A DNA stretch of 23,439 bases. Source: an uncultured Oceanobacillus sp. (lineage in GTDB: Bacteria > Bacillota > Bacilli > Bacillales > Amphibacillaceae). The position numbers were made by a program, and so were the translations under genes. Where the stretch lies: the NCBI GenBank assembly GCA_938004015.1, contig CALKWU010000240.1, positions 1 to 23,439 on the forward strand. The letters run 5' to 3'. The notes beneath the pieces were generated by a model, which ran no database searches, was not told the origin of the DNA, and was given only the letters and a program-made list of their open reading frames with translations. Below, in pieces: positions 7,354 to 13,631 of this stretch; the stretch's first letter is position 1; each line of letters begins with the position of its first letter.

Positions 7354-8058
7354 TCAAAATCCTGAGAAATTGAAAAAGTTCGCCAAGTATGCAGTAATAT
7401 CGGTCATCCAATCAAAGAATAAAGCGACTCCGAAAAACACCATCACATAACCGCCGACTTTCACGATCGTGCTACTATGTTTCCGAATCCAGTTCATTCT
7501 GCCGATGAAGAATGCCATGACTAAGAATGGAATGGAGAATCCTAAAATATAAGCAATCATCATGACCATCCCCAGCTCCGGATTGGTTGCCGCAAGCATA
7601 ATGACGGCCATCAGAATCGGACCGGTACATGGCGTCCAGCCAAGTGAAAAGGCAAGTCCGATGAGAAACGTTCCAAAATATCCGGATGGGCGGTTTTTGA
7701 ATTGGATTTGCCGATTTTTCATCAAAAATTCAAAATTCAATACGCCAACGATGACAAGCCCGAAGAATATGATCAAAATGGCACCGACCTGTCTGATAAT
7801 ATCTTGGTATGACAATAAAAATTGTGAAATTGCTGAAGTTGAAAAACCGATGGCAATAAATATACTGGAAAATCCAATCAAGAAAAATATCGTATGCAGC
7901 AATGCATTCCGATTGAATTTTTTATTATCATCTTTCATTTCACTGACACTCATACCGGTAATGTAAGAGAGAAACACAGGATAGACCGGTAATACACATG
8001 GTGAAACAAAAGAAAGAAAACCAGCTCCAAAAGCCAGAAAGATATTTAATTCGGCCAT
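7354..8058 (-). CDS. ccdA: Cytochrome c biogenesis protein CcdA (DsbD transmembrane family)
   Basis: A 234-residue, six-span membrane protein. The two redox cysteines are C21 in FVSPCVLPVYP (segment 1) and C144 in GWTPCTGPIL (segment 4), both in their usual proline-flanked settings. CcdA carries reducing equivalents from cytosolic thioredoxin across the membrane to ResA, for haem attachment to cytochrome c, and to StoA, for spore cortex synthesis. The thioredoxin-like YneN in this window could be another partner, but that is inference. The ATG at 8056-8058 has AGGGGGAT six bases upstream. A TACATATGTA palindrome lies just before that site (8074-8083). Confidence 0.95.
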   Translation of the reverse strand: MAELNIFLAFGAGFLSFVSPCVLPVYPVFLSYITGMSVSEMKDDNKKFNRNALLHTIFFLIGFSSIFIAIGFSTSAISQFLLSYQDIIRQVGAILIIFFGLVIVGVLNFEFLMKNRQIQFKNRPSGYFGTFLIGLAFSLGWTPCTGPILMAVIMLAATNPELGMVMMIAYILGFSIPFLVMAFFIGRMNWIRKHSSTIVKVGGYVMVFFGVALFFDWMTDITAYLANFFNFSGF

Positions 8059-8214
8059 GCTTATCCCCCTATATACATATGTACATCCATTTTATCAGAA
8101 ATTAGGTATTGGTCTCTGTTAGATTTTGACAAATAGCCGACACTTTTCGTCGTTAATCATTCAACATTCAGTATAGCGCAAAATCCATTGTGAAGTCGTT
8201 AAAACAGCTCAGCT

Positions 8215-8820
8215 TCATCGGGATACAAATGGATTATCGGCAATCCAAAACCGGTAAGGATAATCGCGGGCTTCTCCAGTATTCGGAATCCCGATCCGAG
8301 GGCCTGTTTTTATGTCGTCCACTTGGACGCCTTCCGCAATGAACAGGGGGCGTTGATCGATCGGGTGTCCGTAAGCTTCCATTGTGATCCCCATGGCTTT
8401 TGTCAACTTCCCGGGCCCGCTCGTAAGATTTTTCATATCTTTAACCGGACGTCTTTTCAACATGAGTTCTATTCCTGAATACGGTTCGGCCGCACGGATT
8501 AAGACGGCTTCGGGTTCGTCGATTCCAGCACTCACGATATTGAGGAGACAATGCGTATGCATCTGATACGTGTAAACGAGACCGGCATCATGATACATGA
8601 TCTCTGTCCGTTTCGTCCTTCGATTTCCATAACTATGTGCCGCCCGGTCCGTTAGACCGAGATATGCTTCCGTTTCCACAATGATTGCAGAAGAAACTCC
8701 TTCTTCAGTTTCATGGACCAGCATCTTTCCGAGAAGGCTTTTGGCAAGAGCTAGCGTAGGTTGTTGAAAAAAATTTTTTGGGAGTATTTTAAAATCATTT
8801 TCATCCATTTTCATTGCCAT
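8215..8820 (-). CDS. 3-methyladenine DNA glycosylase (AAG/MPG family)
   Basis: A 201-residue monofunctional glycosylase of the mammalian AAG fold that excises alkylated and deaminated purines in base excision repair. The catalytic glutamate region IVETEAYLGLTDRAAHSYGN, the LLNIVS segment and RAAEP and TSGPGKLTKAMG are all intact. B. subtilis YxlJ is a homologue but lies elsewhere on that chromosome. The frame extends to a TTG at 8835, but the GGAG ribosome binding site overlaps that codon. The ATG at 8818-8820 is nine bases from the site; the ATG at 8812-8814 is also possible. The gene sits between ccdA and yneF, which are adjacent in B. subtilis, so it is probably an insertion. Confidence 0.92.
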   Translation of the reverse strand: MAMKMDENDFKILPKNFFQQPTLALAKSLLGKMLVHETEEGVSSAIIVETEAYLGLTDRAAHSYGNRRTKRTEIMYHDAGLVYTYQMHTHCLLNIVSAGIDEPEAVLIRAAEPYSGIELMLKRRPVKDMKNLTSGPGKLTKAMGITMEAYGHPIDQRPLFIAEGVQVDDIKTGPRIGIPNTGEARDYPYRFWIADNPFVSR

Positions 8821-8860
8821 ATACCCTTTCTCCAATTGATTATAAGTAAAAGTTATTGCA

Positions 8861-8892
8861 TTTTATCGTTAATTAGTATTATTTTTATCGTT
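8861..8892. repeat. Two direct repeats TTTTATCGTT
   Basis: The decamer TTTTATCGTT occurs at 8861-8870 and 8883-8892, 22 bases apart, close to two helical turns. It lies in the divergent space between the glycosylase gene and the TauE/SafE stump. The spacing suggests an operator for a protein binding one face of the helix, but the region is AT-rich and chance is possible. Confidence 0.35.
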
Positions 8893-8918
8893 GTAAGTAG
8901 TTATACTTAAGTCGGGTG

Positions 8919-9131
8919 ATGGACATGGATTACATTTTCATTATTGTTATTGGCATATTTGCCACCACACTAGGCACCCTTGCTGGTGGTGGATTAATTA
9001 GTTTACCGATGATGTTACTGATGGGCGTTCCTATCCATTCCGCCGTCGCTACAAATAAAGTTTCCAACACTTTCAGCTCTTTTTCAAGTAATGAAAACTT
9101 CTTTCGTCAAAAATATGTTGCGAATCGTTAA
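8919..9131 (+). pseudogene. Truncated TauE/SafE sulfite exporter-like permease
   Basis: Seventy residues survive. They begin with the family's first hydrophobic segment, then AGGGLISLPMMLLMGVPIHS and AVATNKVSNTFSSFSSNENF, and stop after a basic RQKYVANR. Complete TauE/SafE proteins have about 250 residues and eight membrane spans. No continuation is visible in the other frames; 55 bases after the stop there is a strong terminator. The 3' three quarters have therefore probably been deleted rather than frameshifted. The start could be the ATG at 8919 or at 8925. Translation of a short membrane peptide cannot be excluded, but transport function is not expected. Confidence 0.75.
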
Positions 9132-9186
9132 TTTATTGATATTAGCTCAATTGATCATCGAACATGTACGATCATGATAGATTATA

Positions 9187-9233
9187 AAAAACCACTTCCT
9201 TCTGTTTATATCGTAACAGAAAAAGTGGTTTTT
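9187..9233. terminator. Terminator between the TauE stump and yneF
   Basis: An outer perfect 11-bp stem AAAAACCACTT/AAGTGGTTTTT (9187-9197 with 9223-9233) is capped by a 7-bp stem TTCTGTT/AACAGAA after a small internal loop. T runs follow in both directions, so it serves convergent transcription. Confidence 0.85.
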
Positions 9234-9256
9234 GCTTTCCATTGATTGTCTTATGA

Positions 9257-9481
9257 CTATTGCTTCTCCATTTGATTTTGCATGGCACGCATCATTTGGT
9301 TGATTTTCTTTTGTGATGGCTTTTGGCCCATTTGCATCATCAACGTACGTAGCATTTGCTCATTGATTGGTGGATTCTTTTTCAAATAATTCATCATATA
9401 TCTTCTTGCAATGAAAAAACCAAGAGCAACACCAGCTAGCAAAGCTGCAATAGCAATCAAGACTACCCAAATTGTGCTCAT
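9257..9481 (-). CDS. yneF: YneF, small membrane protein (UPF0154 family)
   Basis: A 74-residue protein: one N-terminal membrane segment (about 4-24, ending in GFFIARRYM) followed by a charged tail with the family pattern NPPINEQMLRTLMMQMGQKP then SQKKINQMM. The family is conserved in Bacillota and mollicutes without an established function. The ATG at 9479-9481 is chosen because AAGGAGG lies ten bases upstream; a 37-codon upstream extension of the frame runs into sirA and is not supported. It follows sirA by 46 bases, as in B. subtilis, and is closed by a terminator. Confidence 0.9.
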   Translation of the reverse strand: MSTIWVVLIAIAALLAGVALGFFIARRYMMNYLKKNPPINEQMLRTLMMQMGQKPSQKKINQMMRAMQNQMEKQ

Positions 9482-9527
9482 GTATGTCTTTCCTCCTTCG
9501 TGACTATCTCTATCAAGTATATAACAA

Positions 9528-9977
9528 TTATCGGTAGGTGTACAACATCTGTTTGTCCCCTGCTCGGTTGTTTTTGATCGATAACCAACCATAATCGTTC
9601 AATTGGCTGCTTGTAACGAAGAAGAATTTATCGCATTTTCGAAGTGCCGGGAAAAAGAATTCTTCCATTTCACTGACCGTCGAACAATGAATTTCCAAAT
9701 GACGCCTTTTCTTGTGGATTTTTAAAATTTTGCCTTCCCAATCGATTTTCATGGATTGCTTATGTTTTTCGATTGATATGTTACCATCGATCTTTTGAAC
9801 TTTCTTTTCTATAAAAGAGAGGGACAGCGGTTCAATGACGTAATTGTACTGCAACTCCAAATGCTCGTCCGTCGGGTTTTCACTGAATTCTTGTAAAAAG
9901 CGGAAGATGATTCCTGTTTTATAGAGATAATGGACGGCTACTTTCGGTTTGATAGAAAAAATAGAATACGTATACAT
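9528..9977 (-). CDS. sirA: Sporulation inhibitor of replication SirA
   Basis: A 149-residue protein, close to B. subtilis SirA (148). It starts MYTYSIFSIKP, echoing the YYTYLIKEEF start of SirA, and ends with the YGWLSIKN motif (YGWLNPVKE in B. subtilis). SirA binds domain I of DnaA and blocks new rounds of replication when sporulation begins. The identification rests on these motifs, length, and position between tkt and yneF; overall identity looks low. The ATG at 9975-9977 has AAAAGGAG eight bases upstream; a 15-codon extension to 10022 overlaps the promoter -10 and is rejected. A Spo0A box lies upstream, matching the known Spo0A~P control of sirA. Confidence 0.85.
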   Translation of the reverse strand: MYTYSIFSIKPKVAVHYLYKTGIIFRFLQEFSENPTDEHLELQYNYVIEPLSLSFIEKKVQKIDGNISIEKHKQSMKIDWEGKILKIHKKRRHLEIHCSTVSEMEEFFFPALRKCDKFFFVTSSQLNDYGWLSIKNNRAGDKQMLYTYR

Positions 9978-9999
9978 GGAACCCACTCCTTTTCGTCCC

Positions 10000-10066
10000 A
10001 TTATACGTATTCTTTTATGCAAATACTGTCAATTTCTGGTAAAGATGAACTTCTAATATTGTCGAA
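10000..10066 (-). promoter_or_regulatory. Spo0A-type promoter of sirA
   Basis: On the minus strand a perfect TTGACA (10027-10032) is separated from a perfect TATAAT (10000-10005) by 21 bases. This is too long for unaided SigA but typical of Spo0A~P-activated promoters such as spoIIG. A perfect Spo0A box TTGTCGAA (plus-strand reading, 10059-10066) lies about 70 bases before the expected start. In B. subtilis sirA is directly switched on by Spo0A~P. Confidence 0.7.
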
Positions 10067-10109
10067 AATCCGGATGGTTCCTTATTCCATGTTTGAACCA
10101 TCCGATTTT
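10065..10109 (-). terminator. Terminator after tkt
   Basis: A 10-bp stem (CGGATGGTTC 10071-10080 with 10095-10104) has a 14-base loop, extended by five A-T pairs after a single bulged C. The minus-strand T tail runs directly into the Spo0A box at 10059-10066. Confidence 0.75.
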
Positions 10110-10119
10110 ATGGATTCTA

Positions 10120-12120
10120 TTAACCGTTTACTAGTTTTTCAGTGCGGTCGACGACGTTTTCTACTGTGAAACCGTACTCGGCGACTATTTTTTCTCCTGG
10201 AGCGGAGGCACCGAAGCGATCGATGGCAAGAATATCACCTTCATCGCCCGTGTAACGCTCCCAGCCCAAAGATGCACCCATTTCAATCGCTAAGCGTTTT
10301 TTCACAGACTTCGGCAACACGCTTTCCTTGTAAGCTTCATCTTGTTCGTTGAAACGGTCCCAGGAAGGCATGCTGACGACAGAAACATCGATTCCTTTTT
10401 CTTTCAAAGCTTTTTGTGCTTCGACTGCGAGGCTCACTTCTGAACCGGTTGCAATCAAGATGGCATCCGGTGTTTCTTTTTCAGCTTCACTGACGACATA
10501 AGCGCCTTTCTGAACACCATCATATGCTTTTTGATCCGTGCCTGGAAGAGTCGGCAAATTTTGTCTAGTCAATACGAGTGCAGTAGGCTTGTCCTTTGAT
10601 TCAATTGCCAGACGCCATGCAGCTGCAGTTTCATTCGCGTCGGCCGGACGGATCAACGATAAGCCTGGCATTGCCCGTAAAGAAGCCAAATGTTCAACCG
10701 GTTCATGGGTCGGACCGTCTTCACCGACAGCAATGGAATCATGGGTGAATACGTATGTCACTGGTGTCTTCATGATGGATGCCAAACGGATGGACGGGCG
10801 TAAATAATCGCTGAACACGAAAAAAGTTCCGCCATATACTTTCAACCCGCCATGAAGCGCCATTCCGTTCAAGGCAGCACCCATGGCATGTTCCCGTACG
10901 CCAAACCAAATGTTGCGTCCGTCATAACGATCTTTCGAGAAGTCCGCTTCGCCTTCCATCAATGTTTTATTGGAACCAGCCAAGTCTGCACTTCCACCAA
11001 ATAATACCGGTACCGCTTTTGCGATGGCATTCAAGACTTCACCGGAAGAGGCACGAGTAGCCAGGGAGCTTCCTTCTTCATATACCGGTAGGACTTCATC
11101 CCAATCGATTTCAAGCTCACCGTTGATCGCTTGTTCGAGAAGATTTGCTTCTTCTGGATATTTTTCTTTGTATTGAGCGAACTTCTCATTCCAAGCTTCT
11201 TCTGATTTTTGTCCGTTCACTTGGATTTTTTCTTTGAAGTCTTTATAAACTTCTTCCGGTACATGGAATTCTTCATGTGGCCATTTATAGAACTCTTTTG
11301 TGAGTTGGACTTCATCTTTCCCTAACGGTGCACCATGGGATGCAGCTGAATCGGATTTATTCGGTGAACCATAACCGATGATTGTTTTGACTTCAATCAA
11401 CGTCGGTTGTTCCGAGTTCTCTTTCGCTTCTTTTACAGCTGCACGGATCGCTTCAATGTCATTTCCATCTTCTACACGAAGCACTTGCCAACCGTAAGCC
11501 TTGAACCGTTGTTCCGTATTCTCGGAGAAAGCTTTATTCAAATCGCCATCCAAAGAAATATCATTAGAGTCATACAAGGCGATGAGTTTTCCTAAGCCAA
11601 GATGGCCTGCAAGAGAAGCTGCTTCATGGGAAATCCCTTCCATCAAGTCTCCATCACTGACGAGTGCATATGTGTAATGGTCGATGATATCAAGATCGTC
11701 TTTATTGAATTTTGCGGCAAGATGCCTTTCTGCCATTGCCATACCTACCGCCATTGCAATACCTTGACCTAAAGGACCGGTTGTCGCTTCCACACCGTCT
11801 GTGTCGAGCACTTCCGGATGCCCAGGTGTACGGGACTTCCATTGACGGAAGTTTTTGATGTCATCCATCGTGACATCATAACCGGAAAGATGCAACAAAC
11901 TGTACAGGAGCATGGAACCGTGACCTGCAGATAAAATGAAACGATCTCTGTTGAACCATTTTGAATTTTTCGGGTTATGGTTCATGAAATCAGTCCATAA
12001 AACATAGGCCATCGGAGCAGCACCCATCGGTAATCCCGGATGCCCGGAGTTTGCTTTTTCAATGGCATCAATGGACAATGTGCGGATCGTGTTGATTGAC
12101 AATTGTTCAATATTTGACAT
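10120..12120 (-). CDS. tkt: Transketolase
   Basis: A 666-residue thiamine-diphosphate enzyme, the standard length (667 in B. subtilis). It moves two-carbon ketol units between sugar phosphates in the non-oxidative pentose phosphate pathway. The three expected domains are visible: the ThDP diphosphate/Mg site SDGDLMEGISHEAASLAG with LYDSNDISLDG, the pyrimidine domain with the catalytic glutamate in WFGVREHAMGAA and the THDSIAVGEDGPTHEPVEHL loop, and the C-terminal regulatory domain. The ATG at 12118-12120 (MSNIEQLSINTIR) has AAAGGAG six bases upstream; an upstream TTG extension overlaps that site. ynzC lies just ahead in the same direction, but tkt has its own promoter. Confidence 0.98.
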   Translation of the reverse strand: MSNIEQLSINTIRTLSIDAIEKANSGHPGLPMGAAPMAYVLWTDFMNHNPKNSKWFNRDRFILSAGHGSMLLYSLLHLSGYDVTMDDIKNFRQWKSRTPGHPEVLDTDGVEATTGPLGQGIAMAVGMAMAERHLAAKFNKDDLDIIDHYTYALVSDGDLMEGISHEAASLAGHLGLGKLIALYDSNDISLDGDLNKAFSENTEQRFKAYGWQVLRVEDGNDIEAIRAAVKEAKENSEQPTLIEVKTIIGYGSPNKSDSAASHGAPLGKDEVQLTKEFYKWPHEEFHVPEEVYKDFKEKIQVNGQKSEEAWNEKFAQYKEKYPEEANLLEQAINGELEIDWDEVLPVYEEGSSLATRASSGEVLNAIAKAVPVLFGGSADLAGSNKTLMEGEADFSKDRYDGRNIWFGVREHAMGAALNGMALHGGLKVYGGTFFVFSDYLRPSIRLASIMKTPVTYVFTHDSIAVGEDGPTHEPVEHLASLRAMPGLSLIRPADANETAAAWRLAIESKDKPTALVLTRQNLPTLPGTDQKAYDGVQKGAYVVSEAEKETPDAILIATGSEVSLAVEAQKALKEKGIDVSVVSMPSWDRFNEQDEAYKESVLPKSVKKRLAIEMGASLGWERYTGDEGDILAIDRFGASAPGEKIVAEYGFTVENVVDRTEKLVNG

Positions 12121-12159
12121 GTAATTCTCCTTTCTTTCTTCCAAATCATATCTACATCT

Positions 12160-12188
12160 ATTCTATAACGGATGTGCAAACTTCACAA
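12160..12188 (-). promoter_or_regulatory. SigA promoter for tkt
   Basis: TTGTGA, 17 bases, TAGAAT on the minus strand. It lies in the ynzC-tkt gap, with a leader of about 30 bases to the tkt start. Confidence 0.55.
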
Positions 12189-12215
12189 GCGAATTAGGGC
12201 GAATGAATAAACAAA

Positions 12216-12449
12216 TTAATGACTTTTATTTCTTTTTTGCATATCTTTCAATTTTTGAGGCGTCACATCATTGCCGAGCGGATCGATCACTTTCAAATTT
12301 TTCAATTGATTTTTGAATGATCCGCGGATATTTTGCAAATATTCTTCGCGCAACTGTTTTTGTTCGGCTTTTTCTTCTTGAGTGAGACCAGTTTGTTTCG
12401 CTTTTTTCGCCAATTCATTAATTCGATTCAATTTTTCCTTCGATATCAT
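12216..12449 (-). CDS. ynzC: YnzC family small protein (DUF896/UPF0291)
   Basis: A 77-residue, highly charged helical protein. The N-terminal ISKEKLNRINELAKKAK and GLTQEEKAEQKQLREEYL form the helical hairpin known from B. subtilis YnzC; the C-terminal part contains the family segment KVIDPLGNDVTP. Function is unknown. In B. subtilis ynzC is the last gene of the SOS operon yneA-yneB-ynzC. Here yneA and yneB are absent and a terminator separates ynzC from the LexA-controlled promoter, so it is probably no longer SOS-regulated. AAAGGAG lies 13 bases before the ATG, a longer gap than usual, but no better start exists in frame. Confidence 0.9.
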   Translation of the reverse strand: MISKEKLNRINELAKKAKQTGLTQEEKAEQKQLREEYLQNIRGSFKNQLKNLKVIDPLGNDVTPQKLKDMQKRNKSH

Positions 12450-12522
12450 TTTTGTGACTGAGCTCCTTTGACTGATATTTGTTTTCAGAGATGGTAAGTT
12501 CTCTTTAACCGTTCGTCTAGAA

Positions 12523-12552
12523 ATTATTAGTTCCCTTTTTGCCGAATGTTAA
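12523..12552 (-). promoter_or_regulatory. Candidate SigA promoter for ynzC
   Basis: TTAACA and AATAAT are 18 bases apart on the minus strand, each differing from consensus at one position. No LexA box overlaps it. Confidence 0.4.
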
Positions 12553-12631
12553 ACAATGGAACATGACATCTCTTCTCGTTGCAAATGATGATTCAACAAC
12601 GTTTTCCCAAATCAGTTATATAAGATACGAC

Positions 12632-12658
12632 AAAAAAAGACAAGCATTCCAGCTTGTC
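12632..12658 (-). terminator. Terminator of the SOS microprotein unit
   Basis: A 7-bp stem GACAAGC/GCTTGTC (12639-12645 with 12652-12658) with a 6-base loop is followed on the minus strand by TTTTTTTG. It lies 24 bases past the stop of the 35-codon ORF and isolates that unit from ynzC. Confidence 0.8.
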
Positions 12659-12682
12659 CAAACGATGAGTTTCGATGATCCA

Positions 12683-12790
12683 TCAAACACTTATGATGAA
12701 GGAAAAATATAAAAACACTAATGTTAATGCGAAAAGAACGACAAAAAACACATCTTCCATGGAAAATTTAGCGAAAAATTTACTGAACAT
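12683..12790 (-). CDS. SOS-controlled 35-residue single-span membrane peptide, undescribed to my knowledge
   Basis: The frame reads MFSKFFAKFSMEDVFFVVLF then ALTLVFLYFSFIISV and a TGA. A short amphipathic head with two lysines and an ED pair is followed by one membrane helix of about 20 residues (14-34). A strong AGGAGG lies seven bases before the ATG. Upstream is a TTGACA/GATAAT promoter overlaid with LexA boxes, and downstream a Rho-independent terminator, so it forms a complete transcription unit divergent from lexA. In B. subtilis this position holds yneA, a membrane-anchored LysM division inhibitor; this peptide has no LysM domain. By analogy with SidA, SosA and TisB, other SOS-induced small membrane proteins, it may halt division or alter the membrane. 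That role is inference. Confidence 0.75.
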   Translation of the reverse strand: MFSKFFAKFSMEDVFFVVLFALTLVFLYFSFIISV

Positions 12791-12808
12791 CTCCATTCCT
12801 CCTAATTA

Positions 12809-12822
12809 CGAACTTTTGTTCC
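12809..12822. promoter_or_regulatory. LexA box between promoter and start of the SOS microprotein
   Basis: CGAACTTTTGTTCC keeps the perfect GAAC-N4-GTTC core of the Bacillus SOS box. It lies in the 5' leader of the microprotein transcript, just after the expected start. Confidence 0.75.
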
Positions 12823-12824
12823 CC

Positions 12825-12854
12825 CGAACATATTATCGCACGAACGAATGATCT
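12825..12854. promoter_or_regulatory. Two degenerate LexA half-conserved boxes
   Basis: CGAACATATTATCG (12825-12838) covers the -10 of the minus-strand promoter, and CGAACGAATGATCT (12841-12854) lies in its spacer. Each keeps one intact CGAAC arm and a degraded second arm, so both are probably weaker LexA sites. Confidence 0.5.
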
Positions 12855-12861
12855 TTGTCAA
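12832..12861 (-). promoter_or_regulatory. SOS promoter of the 35-residue membrane peptide
   Basis: A perfect TTGACA (12856-12861), 18 bases, and GATAAT (12832-12837) on the minus strand. LexA-like boxes overlap the spacer, the -10 and the start region, the standard arrangement for repression. Confidence 0.7.
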
Positions 12862-12870
12862 TAGTTTTTT

Positions 12871-12884
12871 CGAACGAATGTTTG
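12871..12884. promoter_or_regulatory. Perfect LexA (SOS) box at the lexA promoter
   Basis: CGAACGAATGTTTG fits the Bacillus consensus CGAACRNRYGTTYG at every position. It overlaps the -35 of lexA on the plus strand and lies just upstream of the -35 of the minus-strand promoter, so it can autoregulate lexA. Confidence 0.9.
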
Positions 12885-12910
12885 CATCTCACTATGTAAA
12901 ATGATAAACT
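12882..12910 (+). promoter_or_regulatory. lexA promoter
   Basis: TTGCAT, 17 bases, TAAACT, with the perfect LexA box overlapping the -35. Confidence 0.6.
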
Positions 12911-12946
12911 ATTGTTAATAAATCCTATGTGCGAGGTGTTTAATAG

Positions 12947-13570
12947 ATGACAAAACTATCAAAACGACAACAAATGATTCTCGATTTCATAAAAGAAGAA
13001 GTCAATGACAAAGGTTATCCACCTTCCGTCCGGGAAATTGCAGCGGCGGTCGGTCTTGCTTCCAGTTCGACCGTGCACGGTCATTTGGAACGGTTGGAAA
13101 CGAAAGGATATATTAGAAGAGATCCGACAAAACCACGGGCAATTGAAATATTGGATCAAGACTTGGAGGAAAATATCCCGAAAGATAAAGCACGTTACGC
13201 ACCGCTCATCGGTAAAGTGACTGCAGGTGTCCCCATCACGGCTGTTGAAAATATAGAAGAATATATTCCGATTCCGAGTTCTCATACGAGCCCGGATGAC
13301 AATTTGTTCGTCCTCGTCATTGAAGGGGAAAGTATGATAGAAGCGGGAATTTACGATGGTGATATGGTTGTCGTCAAACAACAAAACACAGCGAACAACG
13401 GTGACATCGTCGTTGCCATGACGGAAGATGATGAGGCGACCGTGAAGCGCTTCTTTAAAGAAGAAAATAAAATCCGCTTACAACCGGAAAACGCGACAAT
13501 GGAACCGTTATATTACGATAATGTCAGCATTTTAGGAAAAGTGATTGGCTTGTATCGGAATATCCAATAA
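12947..13570 (+). CDS. lexA: LexA, SOS transcriptional repressor
   Basis: A 207-residue repressor. The N-terminal winged-helix domain (about 1-70) binds SOS boxes; its recognition helix region is PSVREIAAAVGLASSSTVHG. The C-terminal S24-like domain performs RecA-stimulated self-cleavage at A93-G94 (in VTAGVPI), using S129 (EGESMIEAGI) and K167 (EATVKRFF). All three elements are intact. GAGGTG lies eight bases before the ATG. A perfect SOS box covers its own promoter. It is divergent from the membrane microprotein, and the next gene rightward is ynbB rather than the B. subtilis glnR-glnA. Confidence 0.98.
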   Translation: MTKLSKRQQMILDFIKEEVNDKGYPPSVREIAAAVGLASSSTVHGHLERLETKGYIRRDPTKPRAIEILDQDLEENIPKDKARYAPLIGKVTAGVPITAVENIEEYIPIPSSHTSPDDNLFVLVIEGESMIEAGIYDGDMVVVKQQNTANNGDIVVAMTEDDEATVKRFFKEENKIRLQPENATMEPLYYDNVSILGKVIGLYRNIQ

Positions 13571-13618
13571 AAAAACATCTGATCGTTGCATGTAGAATGC
13601 TGACGATCAGATGTTTTT
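13571..13618. terminator. Bidirectional terminator between lexA and ynbB
   Basis: A 16-bp perfect stem AAAAACATCTGATCGT/ACGATCAGATGTTTTT has a small GCAT/ATGC stem in its loop. It ends in T runs in both directions, between convergent lexA and ynbB. Confidence 0.9.
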
Positions 13619-13631
13619 GTTTTTAAATGCA

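Noticed and set aside
9482..9592. N-terminal extension of yneF to position 9592
   Set aside because: The extension overlaps the end of sirA, has no ribosome binding site, and the YneF family begins at the ATG at 9481, which has AAGGAGG upstream.
12121..12144. Upstream TTG start for transketolase
   Set aside because: It covers the AAAGGAG ribosome binding site of the ATG at 12120, and the family starts at MSNIEQL-like residues.
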